NCBI RefSeq assembly: GCF_026230105.1
Contig: NC_079478.1
Span: 3,673,653-3,737,652 of the forward strand
Length of the DNA: 64,000 nucleotides
Direction: 5' to 3'
From: Diorhabda sublineata
Taxonomy: Eukaryota > Arthropoda > Insecta > Coleoptera > Chrysomelidae
Positions 45,395 to 58,049 of the stretch are shown one piece after another (position 1 is the first letter of the stretch; each line of letters opens with the position of its first letter). The notes beneath the pieces are model-generated. The model saw only the letters and a list, made by a program, of their open reading frames with translations, had not been told where the DNA came from and made no database searches. Both the position numbers and the translations under genes were made by a program.

Positions 45395-45830
45395 TTTACA
45401 GTATCCAGAGAACCGAGAATATGTAAACCCGCAATATACGATCAGTATAGAAAGTAATAGAGATCTAAAGAATGAAGTGGAAACTCATACAACAAAGGCG
45501 TCATTAATATCAGGGTACCTGGAGCAACCAGTATCAAAGACAGAATATACAAAAACTTGGGTGATACCAGTAATGATATACGCGATAGAGACCAGAGCAG
45601 AGAACACCATAACTAAAAGGGCATTTAAAATGCGAACGCTGAGATCAATAGCGGGACACATTATTTGACCAAATGATGAGATATGTGACATCCAGGATTT
45701 AGTGAAATTGGCGAGAAATCGGCGGAGGGAATGGGGATATTGAATACACCCCGACCACCAGGACGACCACCTACAATATGGTATGAAAGCTGGTTTTCAT
45801 CATCCCAGCTGAAGCTAGCAACCATTTATA
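45395..45830 (+). mobile_element. Non-LTR RT C-terminal fragment
   Basis: The + strand reads TVSREPRICKP, then ASLISGYLEQPV, ETRAENTITKRAFKMRTLRS, IAGH, IQDLVKLARNRRREWGY, and a GRPP-type end. This is the thumb/C-terminal zone of the insect RT family seen at 18640-19005 ('AAETRAET..TKR.LR..EMR.LR.I.G'). One frame break near 45470 and stops near 45668 and 45745. Confidence 0.8.
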
Positions 45831-48520
45831 CAAACCAAGGACTAAGTTCTAACGTACGATGAAGAAAAAGAAGAAATTCATCTTCATATTATTGAATCTT
45901 TGCTAACTTGGCCATAAAGGTGATTGGTGTGGAGTCGCAGCAATGAAATAACGAAGTATTATCTTTTAAATAGATATTTTGAGGTTTATAAGATTCATAG
46001 AATCATTATCGAGGAAATAATTTACCGTGAAATATTCATATATCATATTTTTTGACTCTCAACGAAGAATTTGTTTCGGCAATCTGTAATTCGTGATTCA
46101 TCGGACATGACCGTACCATTTCAGCTATTTTATATTCAGATCATCCTTATTCTATGATTTATACCCATAATTTTTCGAAAGCGGTTGTATTTTGCTTTCC
46201 CAATCAAGATCTTGCGCCTCGTCGTTAAAAATTCGTTTCTGTCGCTTCCAGGATGCGTATATTTTTCTCTTTTAACTGTTATATACTTTTCTACCCTAGA
46301 AAATAATAATTTGAATGTATATTCAGTGATTATTGTTTTTGGATAAGGGGCTACCCCATCAAACACTGATTAGAATTGATTTTGTTCTGCTCTTCTAGAT
46401 ATTTCTGTCTGCCTGCTCTAATCTTTGCACCTGAATATTTGTATTTTGGCAAAATTTTATAGTTTACCCGTTCTCAGTCGAATATTTTACTGAACACACT
46501 ATTTCTAAGAATATTGCAAAAAGTTTGGGGGATGGACACTATACATTTTTTAATCCCTTGTATTTTTTCTGTTTTTCAGTTTTATATGGGAGATATCATT
46601 ATGATCGTAGCTTCCCGAGGCTTTTTTAGGTCTACAAATTATAATTGGACTTCCGTTTTTGCCATTTTCATTTTTTCCTTCATTTTTGTAAGATTGTTGA
46701 TCTTCTGGGTCCGAAATCAAATTTGTTCTTCAACTTTATGGTCAGTGAATTATTGTTCTATTCTAATCTTGAAAGTTTATGCCCCGATCCTCCATTTCGT
46801 GAACAAGGTACGACTCTTTCCTTTCTTTGTGGATTCTAGTGGTATATACCCCGGATTATTGTTCTTCAAACTGTTGTTTATGTTCTTTCACTTTCTTTAC
46901 AGATATTCTAATAGGTGAGGCTGAAATAACTATAATATTTACGTTAACAAGAAAATTTAAAGTGCTTTCAAGGTACATTTTTGAATTTACGTATTTGGGG
47001 GTTTCCAGAACATTATTTAATTTAAAATAATTTATGTTTTGCTTTTAATTGATTACAATATACAAAATAACATATTTTTATACATTTTAATTTAATAAAA
47101 AATTAAATTTCAATAGTTTCTAGACCCTTTTTTTGTCAATATATTTATCACTATCTAAACCTAAGTTTGAGGTCTGTCTCTTCTCGTAATTACGGAGAAG
47201 TTGGCAACAGTTTTTTTTTTGAAAACTTTTTTGGAACTAAAATAGGACGAGGCTTTTATAAAAACCAAAACTCTAGCTTATTTTTGATTAGAATTTGAGT
47301 TTCATTAAAAAAACATAATTGACACCATTTCCATCACGTCTAAACTCTGGTTCAATTATTTTTATATTAATATCCAAATTAAAATAATGGCAGCGATTAT
47401 TGATATTTCAATATACAGTGTGTCTCATGGAGAAATAGTACAAAAGCAAATTCTTCTCTCGTAAAGCGTGCAATTTTTTTCAATAGACACGTGTATATGT
47501 AGATATAAAATTCGATTTTATTAAAGACTTTACTATACAGTTTTTATTGTTAATTTTTCTATGTTAGTGTGATATTATTTATTTTATAATAAAGGTACAT
47601 AGTTACGCGGGTCAGTGAGAATGAACCAAATTAAAAAATATTTAAATAATAAGCTTTAAAAAAACTACTTCGAGGACAATTCTTTCTAAATCTTTTATTA
47701 GTTTTAACTGTAAAGAGATCAGCAAAAAGCTGTGATATTTCAAAATTATTCATAATAAAACCTGTAAATTATCCGTTGAGAATAAGCTTAACAAAAGTTC
47801 GTCGAAAGTAATGATTTTGAAAAAACGTTTTAACGAAATCCTATTGGTTACGAATTTTTATCCTTTTCAAACAGACAATATGCTTAACTTAGTAGCTAAA
47901 TCCTGACGAATAAGCAATAGTAAGTACTTCTTCTTCGAAAAATACTTTTGTTTGTTCCAAGAAATTATTTGTTGAAATATGTTCTGTTTCCGAAGGTAAA
48001 TTTCCATTATAACAATACCTATTAAACTTGTCGATGTCGCTGAGACTCAGGTAACTTCTGTTTTAGAATGAAATCATTATTTTTAGATCGACATTATTTT
48101 CTCCTTAGGTGTTTTCGCTGATGATACAGTATTTATCCACAATGTACAAGTCAGTACCTTGATGATTTTCAAACAAATCTTAAGTATATTTTTTCAGATC
48201 TCACGTTTACTAAAAAGTTTCTCAGTTTGTAGTTAAAAGCTCTATTCAATTCAATCAAAACATTTAAACGATTAATTAGTTTCACATTATTAAACAAAGT
48301 ATATAATCTTCATTTTCTTTAATGTTTTTTTGGCCATAAAACGTTTTGACTTTTGTTAGATTTAAAAATCTGATTTCTGGTTTGAGTTTCGTCTTATTTA
48401 CCTTACCAATTGGCATTACAGTTAGGTCTGTTCTTCACCAATGTTACCACTCTCAGAATCATTGTATTTGTAAGTCTTGATTAGTCCATCTTATATAGGA
48501 TCTGTCTCTACTTCTGTATT
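45831..48520. other. Intergenic DNA, unrecognised open frames
   Basis: The minus frame 46136-46366 and the + frame 46514-46918 (134 codons) are longer than average but show no motif I can name. A weak SDESR motif on the minus strand near 46090-46110 hints at a decayed Tc1-type element. From 47000 the sequence is very AT-rich and empty. Confidence 0.3.
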
Positions 48521-49554
48521 AGGCCAGGGCACTTACGAAAAAAAAGGCTTTTGGTGACAAAATTAATAGTAGAAAAAACAACGCCATCGTGTTCTAGGGG
48601 TTAAATAAAAGTTATGTGCATAAAATTCAACATTTTTTGTCTATGCCTTATTTTTTTAAGCAATAAAAACACCAAAAAATCGGTACAAATTTTGTTTTTT
48701 GCGTTTCGCGCTGAACCTATGCAAAACTCGTCTTTGTTACTATGGACAATATTGAAAAATCTTCAAAATAAGCTTTTATGAATTAAATTTCGATAATTTG
48801 TTGCTTAGATAATTTAACCGAAAGGAGAAAATTTTTAATTTTTTAAATTGTTTAATTTTAAATATAAAAGTTTCTTATTCACTCGATGTACTTGATCAAT
48901 GCTCTAAAGATGGGCCCTGTGGCCCCAATAGTTTTTGCAAAATGGCAATTAAACCATAGGAGGCCCCTTTTTTCAAAGGGCCATTCTTGCTAACCGGATG
49001 GTCCTTTCATAATTTGAAAAATCGCATTGTAAAGAAAAACAGTTGAACTAAAAACCCCTAATTTCAGTTTTTTGAATTTTTCTTTGACTTCATAAAAGTG
49101 TTCAAAAAAGGGGTACAAAAATTTTTTTAAACAATTTATTGTTTTTTATACATTTTACAAAAATATAGTAATACCAATGTCATATTCAAAAAGAAGGTAG
49201 TTTAATTGAGGGCGAAGTTAGATATTTGTTTTAAGTTCACTGCAACTTTGTTTTTCATTATTAAGGAATGTTTTTTGCGTCATTTTGTAGGAGAAGCTTG
49301 AGATTTTTACCAATAATCTATTATTGAAAATGTGCAGTGGGGATAATGAGAAGAAACAAAGACGCCGAAATTTTTCTTACCCCTTTACCCACTTTATTGA
49401 GGTCAAAAAAACAAAATTTTTATCGATTTTTTGGAGTTTTTATTGTTTAAAAAAATAGCACATAGGCAAAAAATGTTGAATTTTATGCACAGAGCACGAT
49501 AGCGTTGTGTTTTGTCTACTATTTTGTCACGTAATTTCGTAAATGCCCTGGTCT
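48521..49554. mobile_element. Foldback DNA element with about 180-bp inverted arms
   Basis: The left arm begins CCAGGGCACTTACGAAA at 48524; the right arm ends TTTCGTAAATGCCCTGG at 49551. Further inward both arms match over ACAACGCCATCGTG, TGCATAAAATTCAACATTTT, TTTTTTAAGCAATAAAAAC and CAAAAAATCGGTACAAATTT, with small indels. The middle (about 48720-49380) has no coding frame. Ends resemble hAT or Tc1-mobilised foldback MITEs. No exact target duplication was found. Confidence 0.8.
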
Positions 49555-52329
49555 ATATATTTAATAACCCCTCTCTCGTTATTGAATAGCCACAATAATC
49601 TTTGATTTTATTTGGTTCCCTACTACAAAGGAAGAGCGATTTATTTGCGATTATAGATAGCTCACCTACCCCGAAAACCTTTCTTCTAGAAAAAAGTATT
49701 CGTAAGCCGACTTTGGTATTGTCTTCCTATTGATATGTTAGATAAAATGGTCTTATTTTTACGTTAATTATGTTTGAGTTTGTGACACCTTAAGTTTAAT
49801 GACATTTATGGCATATTAATCAGGTTTCGAATTCAATTATCTGTTTATTAACGAGATACGTCTACGAAATGCAATAATTATAATTGTGTGTAATTATCTA
49901 TTGAATTATTAGATGATGTTATTGCATATTGAGTCCTCTAATGTCAAAGATTAATTTGAGTACAATAGACAATTACTGAATCAGTAATTTACTGTCTTTT
50001 GGTTCGTAATACTTATAGAAAAACTTAGCTCCAGATATTTATTGAAACCGACAATTGTAGAAAAATATTTGTTCCAAATGATCAAGGTCTTTTATTAATA
50101 AAAATTTATTAAATAAGATGTTTTTCATTTATTTCCATGAGTTTAAAACCGTTTATAAGTGAATCGTCGGTGCTGCAGGATTACTGCGGTTTTCCTGGTG
50201 AACCGGTTTACCAGCCAAATGGCCGATGATAGAAATAATGCAGCTGTAGCTACCCGCTCATCCTATTGAACGTTTTTCTATTAAATAATAAGCGAAAAAC
50301 ATAAACATAAACAAACAACAAACATTAAAAAATACAAAATATATCCCCAAAACCTGGAAAAAACCGTTTTTTAGGCTGGCCCTATCGTTTCTTCTTTAAA
50401 TCCCGTTTGGTCGTTTGTTTTTCTCTTTCTTTTATCAGCCTGAAGCACCAATCAGCACAACACCAGCCCTGCAGAGGAGCAGTTCCTATATCAGGACCAA
50501 TTTTAATGAACCATTTATAAAAAATTTCTTCATCGCATCCAAATTGTACTCAAAGAATTTCTCTCTATCTCTCTTATATTTTTGAAGATTCACGAAGAAG
50601 AGGTAGAAAATGGACAATAGACTTTCAAAAAACTCAAATTTGGACGCTATTGTGAAAGTATTCTGTTTTACCTGTGAGGTAAATCATTAATTGGACGCTG
50701 CTAATAATACAAGAGCTGATGACGAATTCTGAGAAGTTTCTGAAAATGCGGTTTGCCTCGATTAGCTATCGTTGTTGCCTGGCAATTCTTAATAACCGAC
50801 AAAAACGTCTATATTCTAGAAATAATAAATCAAAAGAGTTTTTGCAAGCTCTGTGACTTTATTCTGACTTGCTTTTTGTCTATTATTTTGAATACAACCA
50901 CGGAGGACGTAGAGTAGGCCACAAAGTCGAAGAGGAACAATCAATCTCACCACCACTTTCCTGGAACAGTCACCGTGAAAGTCGCAGTAAAGTTGGGACT
51001 TTTTGTCCTACATACATTCTATAAAGAAAACGGCGAATCAATTAACCGATGGACTTTGATACATCTTTATATTTTCGTGTTCTTTATTCACAATTTTCCA
51101 AACTGTATTTTCAGGGATGATCGTTAAAGCTGAAGTATCTTTCAATGAAAATTTTCCTTGTAACCTCGCTCTACTACATTTTTGCCAAAACTGGCAAAGA
51201 TATGCGCTGTTTCACGGCTCGAAATGAACTAACACAGACAAAGGAGTTGGGAGCATACACAATCCGACCCTGTTAGGATAAGGTATAAATAGTTTATTTA
51301 TTGCATCTCATTTCTTAACTCGAAGGTAATCACTTTCTAAGATCGTAAAAAATATTATAAATATAAGCATCCAGTGTGTCACAAAGTATGTCTCTAATCA
51401 ACACTATAAAATTTCTTTAATTTCTTATTTCTTAGATCTTTTTAAATATAAACCTTTATCAAAATATTTTGAAAGACCCAAAAAAAAGTCGAAACGTCAA
51501 ATTTTATCTTCGAAAAATTATTAAAAAAACTAATTTTAAAACAGAAGAGACCTAAAATCAAGAACATTTAGATGCATTAATTGAAATTATATTGGATATC
51601 CTGTACAATAATTAAAAGATCAATTAAATACATGAGATATCTTCGGTAATATCTTCTTTTTGTGTTTGATATATAGTTTCATAATAATAAAAACCCACAC
51701 GTCTTCAATTTCAATGTCCTCAACTGAACACGACGATTTCAAAAGCACGATGAAAGATATGTATCAATACAAAATTGCTACTGTTAGATGAATAGATATA
51801 TTTGAATGACCGGTATTATTCACAGCGGTATAGTTGAATAGTGTATAACTTACACCTTTTCTCATATTACCTAGTTAATAACATGTAATGCCATCTGAAT
51901 GTGTTATTTTGTATTTTGTCCATAGTTTTCTGATGTTTACCGCACATAACCACCTGGACTTTTCAATGTAACAAGATATCGTTTCAACTACAAAATAACG
52001 ATTTACCGCCTCTTTTGGTTCCTTATATCGCCTTAGAATTATTTATTTCTAGCATAACAAAGATGCGATACGACTGGATAGCAGATTTATTTCACGAAGC
52101 AGGTAGATCGTTTATTGAAAATGTAAATTCAATAAAAAAAAATGAAAGAAGTTAGTTCTAACAATAAAAAATTTTAGAACTTCCTTGATTGTTATTGTTT
52201 TATTATTTTATTAAAATCAAAATCCATTAACATTGCTCACATTCTTTTTAACCCCTTTTTATTATTTGCAATCTGTAAAATTTTACGAGCAACTTTACTA
52301 AGTTGGAATTTCTGGAACCGTCGATGATA
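49555..52329. other. Intergenic DNA, mostly featureless
   Basis: A near-palindrome CTGGTGAACCGGTTTACCAG at 50195-50214 contains AACCGGTTT, a Grainyhead-type consensus. A Penelope-type terminus occurs at 51455-51585 (separate entry). No coding domain. Confidence 0.4.
51405..51585 (+). repeat. Penelope-type terminus, hammerhead-like (copy 2)
   Basis: Carries GAAAGACCCAAAAAAAAGTC, then GAAACGTCAAATTTTATCTT and CAGAAGAGACCTAAAATCAA. It parallels 34290-34400 and, in shuffled form, 44690-44830. The stem (GAC/GTC) plus GAAAC.GTC layout again recalls a hammerhead core, here degenerate. No reverse transcriptase is attached. Confidence 0.4.
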
Positions 52330-52995
52330 TTCGCACTGAACACACTATTTTCAGTACCACTTCACCAACACTCGCAATTACAGTGTCTTTTCCGACCAAT
52401 AAACCTTATTGGTCCTTATTGGGAATATTCATGTTCATTCTTTGACTATTAAACTATAGAGTGGGCTGTAAGGAATTGACACTTTGCTCCTATTTAAGTT
52501 TTTGTTTTTAACAGTTTCAATTCCTTCAAATGTATCCAACAATTTATTATTGAATATATTTTTTAACAATTTTACAATATCGTGATCGGCAATACCTGAT
52601 TTTCCGGTCCGTTCTTATTTCAAATAAGCTAAGTGCTCTTTAAACCGAACAACAACGGATCTCTTAGTCTGCCTAATATATCACACTCTTTTCCAAATTT
52701 GGTATTTTATCCTTATATTGCCCAACAATTGTTGGATTTATAAACCAATTTAATACCTCCTTTGCTTAATATCCTTTCAATCCTTTTTATACAAAGGTAT
52801 AAGGAGTTTTTTCCCGCTGGAATTGATTTTCGCGGGAGAAGGTTTATTGGTGGGAAAATTTCGTATAAAACAGGAGAGTCAAGTCATTAGATTTTAGTTT
52901 ACCTTCAGTCTCTGAAGACGATAATTTGGTTACCGAAACGCGCATCAGACAGTGTAATTGTGAGTGTTGGTGTTTTGTAGGAGAATTACCTTCAA
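52330..52995 (-). mobile_element. Penelope-like element remnant with GIY-YIG endonuclease
   Basis: The minus frame (about 52436-52690) reads YIRQTKRSVVVRFKEHLAYL, then KSGIADHDIVKLLKNIF, LLDTFEGIETVKNKNLN and IPYSPLYS. 'YIGQT.R....R.KEH' with the following LDT.E.IE segment is the GIY-YIG endonuclease specific to Penelope-like retroelements. Upstream RIERILSKGGIKLVYKS (about 52740-52800) is the RT-EN linker. ACAGTGTAATTGyGAGTGTTGGTG occurs at both edges in inverted orientation (minus at 52350-52385, plus at 52950-52975), with CTGAAGACGATAA...GAAACGCG on the right. The RT proper is missing, and a stop after LAYLK breaks the endonuclease. Confidence 0.8.
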
Positions 52996-53059
52996 TAAAA
53001 AAAAGTCGTTTCAATTAGGGATAAACACACAACACTCGTATGACACTAAAATCTGCCAG

Positions 53060-53665
53060 GAAGATAAGACGGAAGATGCCTTCTAAGCCTTCGCTGGGCG
53101 GTAGATCTCATTAGAGGTTGATCCAATGTGTTGGGATAGGTAAAAATAATGTTTTGAAAGAAGTGAAATATTTATTCTCTAACTGACTTAATTTGGAGGT
53201 CACAAGCGATAACTTTCGCTTGAAATATTTGGATGCAGTGCCCCATAGTTGAATACTCCAGGTGGGTTTTAATGTGACTTTGTATATTAGCAGCTTGTCG
53301 ATTGTTAGTTGGATTTTCGACTTATTAACCAGTACAATTTAAGATCCAATTTCTTTCTCTTGATTAGTATGGGTGTGCTCCAGGTTAGTCGACGATTCAG
53401 ATGAATTCCAAGATATTTTGCACTCTCTTTTTGTTGCAGAAGGTGTTGGTAACACGCACAGATTTATTTTCATTTGCTTTTATTATCCAAGTTTCTTGCC
53501 ACAAGGAAATGGCGTCCAAGTTTGTCTGCAATATATACGAGACAATAGCTGGGTCCTGGTGAGATGCTAGCGCGGCAGTGTTATCTGCTGTGTGTGGAAA
53601 TATCAGCTGTGTACTTAAGATAGAGGATCGGACCACTACCTTGTGGAACTCCTGATATAATTGGA
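53060..53665 (-). mobile_element. Jockey-type non-LTR reverse transcriptase fragment
   Basis: Minus strand: an ISGVPQGS-like start at about 53640-53660, then FPHTADNTAALASHQDPAIV and LQTNLDAISLWQETWIIKAN (53400-53590). TADNTA stands where FADDTA, the RT catalytic YADD-type box, is expected, so one catalytic Asp has become Asn. Downstream, ENPTNNRQAANIQSHIKTHL and TYPNTLDQPL continue as the thumb region. Stops and a frame change near 53390 confirm decay. The 65-codon + frame here is antisense shadow. Confidence 0.8.
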
Positions 53666-55278
53666 TGTAATCTGGGATTTTAGATATTAATTAAAACACA
53701 AATTCCTTGGATTTTTTTGTAAATTCTCCAACTACTCTAAAGTTTGAACTTGAACTTTAGAACTATCGTACTCAGGGCAAGTATTCATTCTGGGCAAGCT
53801 GCTATATTATTCGCAATGAAATCATCAAACATCACGTGTTTTCACAAGACATCACTCACGTTTATTTTATTTACCTCAGATTTATCCTGCTATGTCCTTT
53901 ACTCCAATATTCACTAATCTTTTTCTTTGGTTGGCTTCCTATAGTATATTTCGATACGCTTAATCCATCGTTTACTTAAAATTCTCTCTTTAGTTATGAA
54001 AAACTTACGAAGAGATTTATTAAGATCCACCACTGAATGGGTACAATATGAAAAAAATAAGGCAAGGATGTCGATGTTTCATATGTTATTGAGCAAATTC
54101 GAAAGATCTGTTATATCCAAATTGTCGCGGTAATTCCATTCAAAATAAATTAGAAGATGAAAATGAAAGTGATGTTGAAGTTAACAGAAGTGAGGTTTAT
54201 TCAGAAGTTTGCAAAAGGGAAGGAGTATTATTATTATTATACTGACATCTCCTAAGTTCCAAAGCAATGAATCAAAACTATATTAAAACAAAATGGCGTT
54301 TATTCGTGGATTATTGGTAATACAGTCTAACAGTTATTTTATTGCACTTCGTCATGATCGCCCCAAACTTGATAAGATCCTTATGATGTTTTAATAAAAT
54401 CAAGAAAAAATTCTAGTCGGGTGGATGCATGTAGAAGTACTTTTAATACAAATATTTAGTAGTCGTGGTTGAATTATACTATTCCACTAGCTAGCGCTCG
54501 AGGCAATGAACTTCGCCTAGTGAATAATAACCTTCATTAAATACTCATGGTTATTATACTAATAAACTTGCAGTTGAAGCATGTGATTATAATTCAACTT
54601 TTGGGAAATTTTTTTTTTGTGACTGAAAAAATATGTTTCATATCTTTCAGAATGTCTTCAATACAAATTCCCACTTTTGCAACACGTTCGTCGATAATTC
54701 AAAGAACCTGATTTTTGAGATGCAAAGTTTCACGTTTTAGTTTGTTGTTTTTGTCGACGTGTATCTTCAATTGATCAGCAACGAGGATATGTTAGTGAAA
54801 TTGTTGTTTTAAAAACCAATTGAAGTTAAATCTTCATTATTTTTCAAATCAACAGTCAACACCGTCAATATTTGAGTGCGCTGCAAATGTGCAATGTGAT
54901 ATTACGAAATAAAAGTTTTGTATTGATTTTGAAAGCCAAGTTTATAATTTCTCCATATTTACCGAGAGCTTATAGAATCGTTATGAAGGCCCATATTAAA
55001 AATATAAGTGGCTTTAAAATAGATCCAGTTGGCAAATAAAGGCTCAACTTAAATTTGATCCTTATTAAAATGGTCTTTTGTTTTCGAATATGCGCAGCGT
55101 TTTTAGGCATATTCTATATATTCGCGGTATTGAAAAATCGATTAAAAGCAGCACAACCGAAAGTTTAAATTCTAATCTCCTTAACTCCGCTCACTTCATT
55201 TTATTGAGAACTATGCTTTAAAAAATACCCTTTAGTTTCAATCATATGGAATTAAATGGGACTCAGTCGTTTATAGAT
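53666..55278. other. Intergenic DNA, no gene recognised
   Basis: AT-rich. A short (ATT)n run at 54226-54240. Minus-strand text near 54650-54800 is lysine/leucine-rich and could be a decayed coiled coil, but is unassigned. Confidence 0.35.
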
Positions 55279-56665
55279 ATACAGGGTGTTCCGAGATGCA
55301 AAAAATTCGGGAGTGAGTATATATTATAAATTATTCTACACTACTATTTGAAGCCAATGGTTAACAATCCATAACTTTTATAGGGACAACCTGTACAATC
55401 TAAAGTTAGCAAAACGAATTTTTCAATCGATATTACTCTTTTTTTAACTCGATAAAATTTATGGTTTAGGAGATATGTAGTTTGTTAGATCGTTGCACAT
55501 GCCAAAAAAAAAAACGTTCTGACTTAATTTGTTTGTTATCAATGTTTTCAAAACCTTTCATCAATAATTATCACAACGTATTCAAATTTCAATATGGTAG
55601 AATGCATTTGATGTATGGTTTAGCTTCTGGTAGAACGTGATTGTCTACATAAATCAAAAAAACTCGTTTTTATCATTTTTTACACCTACGAACACCAGTT
55701 TTAAAGCAAAATACATTAGATGAAGTTGAAGCTGAACCCACAACTAGCATACGCAAAATTTCACTACAATTTAACGGATCAGTAACTTCTTTACCGCCTA
55801 CACATAGAAAAAGTGCATGCCATGGAAGTAAAAGATTATCCAGTTCGTTGGTTTATAGATAAACACCTAGTTGATAATATATTTGTTGGAAAAGTACTAT
55901 TAATTGATGAAGCTTCTACCAATTCCCTTAATTGTCATTTATGGGCAGATGAAAATCCTCACAGAATCATTCAAACAAAGAATTAACATTTATTTTTGAT
56001 AATAGCCTAAATTGTAAGCTATACATAGAATTCCTGCAACCCATGTTATGTGATATTCCTCTAAATATTCGCAGAGACATGTGGTACGTTGGAGCCCCTC
56101 CTAAATGATGTAAAAAAATAACATTTCTAATGCATTGGTCGAGGAGGTCCATGGCCACCACGTTCACCTGAATTAAATACAATGGATTCATTTTTTTTGG
56201 GGATATGTTAAAAGCTTAGTCAATACTATGGTGAATGATCGATAGAATAAAATTCCATTGATACGCTATGAGGCAGAGTTTTGGAACGTTTGGAAGTTCA
56301 AAGAAAAATCCTCCGTAGACTTCGGAAGCGTGTAGATGTGCAAAGTGCATACTTCGAACATTTAACACGATGTTCTACAGTATACAAGCCAATTAGAAAT
56401 GTTTGTGTTTTAATACCTCCTGTGATTATTTTCAATCACAATTTATGATAATTTTCTTTAGAATGTCTCTTTATGGCGAACGGTTTCTTTAGTTTGTACA
56501 ACGATCTAAAAATGTACATATCTCCTAAACCATAAATTTTATCGAATTAAACCATCAGTACCTTTTTGTTAAAAACCGATTGAAAAATTCATTTTTGGTT
56601 TTTTTAGATTGTACATGTTGTCCCTGTAAAAGTTACGGATCATTAACAATTGGGCATGAGCAGAG
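55279..56665 (+). mobile_element. Long-TIR mariner-type transposon, decayed
   Basis: Begins TATACAGGGTGTTCCGAG at 55278-55295. Inverted arms of roughly 130 bases match: CGATAAAATTTATGGTTTAG, continuing GAGATATGTA, at 55449-55478 is exactly mirrored at about 56508-56537. Outer segments (GGGACAACCTGTACAATCTA near 55382; its mirror near 56612) also pair. The + strand coding relic reads VGKVLLIDEASTNS (a degraded FTDEATF block), DENPHRIIQT, EFLQPMLCDIPLNIRRDMWY, and QRKILRRLRKRVDVQ-type text. The second catalytic block (QHDG.PAH) has decayed to VGAPPK. The right terminus is not clean. Confidence 0.8.
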
Positions 56666-58049
56666 TAAAGAGAAATGAATGAAAAAAGTTATAATGTCGT
56701 GAAGCTAAAAAGAATGTGGAATTGGAATTGAATAATACTTGAAAATGGATGAATAAAGAATATTGTAATGAAAAATTTCAAGAAGTGATAACAGCAAATG
56801 GAAATTCTAACTTGGAGAATGGATGGAAGGTAGAAAAAACTAACTCAGGTTGAGGAATATACAGTGGAGCGTCGATTATTGGAAATAACTAATAATAAAT
56901 CCTTAAGCAAAGTACAGTATAAATTTTTGTTTCATCTCCAAATTTGTTTTTTCTATTTCTCTAAATAAACCTACAATTTTCTTGGTTAATATAATAATGG
57001 TTCTCATACCAGTTAAGAGTGAATAGCATAAGTCACGCATGAAATTCCTTTTAATTCTCCCTTTTTTTACTAACTAATTGAAGTGTGATCTTTTTGCTAG
57101 CGAATTTCGCTTTCTGGAGGTCTCGGCGGGTGTCGCTGCTCATTGGTCCGCAACACTGACCTTTCGCCAGTCGTGAGAACTAGTAGGGATTTTTTTTTCG
57201 AAATATACAACTTATTGCGGTTGATAATTGGCGAAAATAATCCAACTACGGTTTGAACGTTTACGGCACCCCTTTGTGTATTCCGGATATTAGTCAAGTG
57301 AATTGTTGTTTATACATCATCACGTCGGGAAAAAAATTTTAATTACAATAATTCATTTTCCAGGAAACTAATTTTTAAGGAAATTATTGAAAAGTTTTTT
57401 TTGGTGTCCCTTGGAAAGTGATGATTTGACATGTATATAGTCAAAATTTCTACGTCTAAATTCTAATATGTCGTAACCTTTTAAGACTAGTGTCTATTCC
57501 TTTGGTACCCAAACTTTTTTGTTTCATAGATCACTTTCAAAATTTTGCTGTATCCGATGGTTTCGCGGCCACATTAATATTAATTTCCAAATCTCGAAAA
57601 AAAAGTGAAGATTAGATCTACCTATGGAAACTTGCGTTGTAAAAGGTTGAAATTGATTGCTCGATAAAGTCAATTATTTGATCACAAAATCAACTAACCA
57701 AATTTCAATTAAACTTCAATTGATTATGCTGTGAGTGGATATCCGAAAAGCAAAGTTTACCAATCAAACTCCATCCAACTGTACTTTTCTCTATCTACAG
57801 TGACTCACAGCACAAGAACCAATCAATTCTCACAAATTTTATTTAGAAAACTTCTCATCGGAATGATAAAAAGAAATGTATACTTTATAAATTAAACATT
57901 TATAACGTAAAGTTACTTCTACATTAGTAATTACAAAAAAATATATAATTTTAATGAGAGGGATGTCCTTGATGGATTGACTATAAAAAATCAATACTTG
58001 GCTTGAGGTTATTAAGGAATAACAGCAAATCTCCCCATTCTGTGATATT
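56666..58049. other. Intergenic DNA, one GC-richer patch
   Basis: Bases 57095-57180 are noticeably GC-richer and contain an inverted CCAAT box (CTCATTGGTCCGC). This could be a promoter-like or conserved patch, but no exon follows that I can recognise. The 66-codon minus frame across it has no motif. Confidence 0.35.

Noticed and set aside
46136..46366. Possible Tc1-like transposase on the minus strand (46.05-46.40 kb)
   Set aside because: Only a weak SDESR-like match and no second motif or TIRs; not enough to call.
46514..46918. 134-codon + frame with hydrophobic runs
   Set aside because: No family motif, no splice context and AT-driven composition. It may be a shadow of a decayed minus-strand element.
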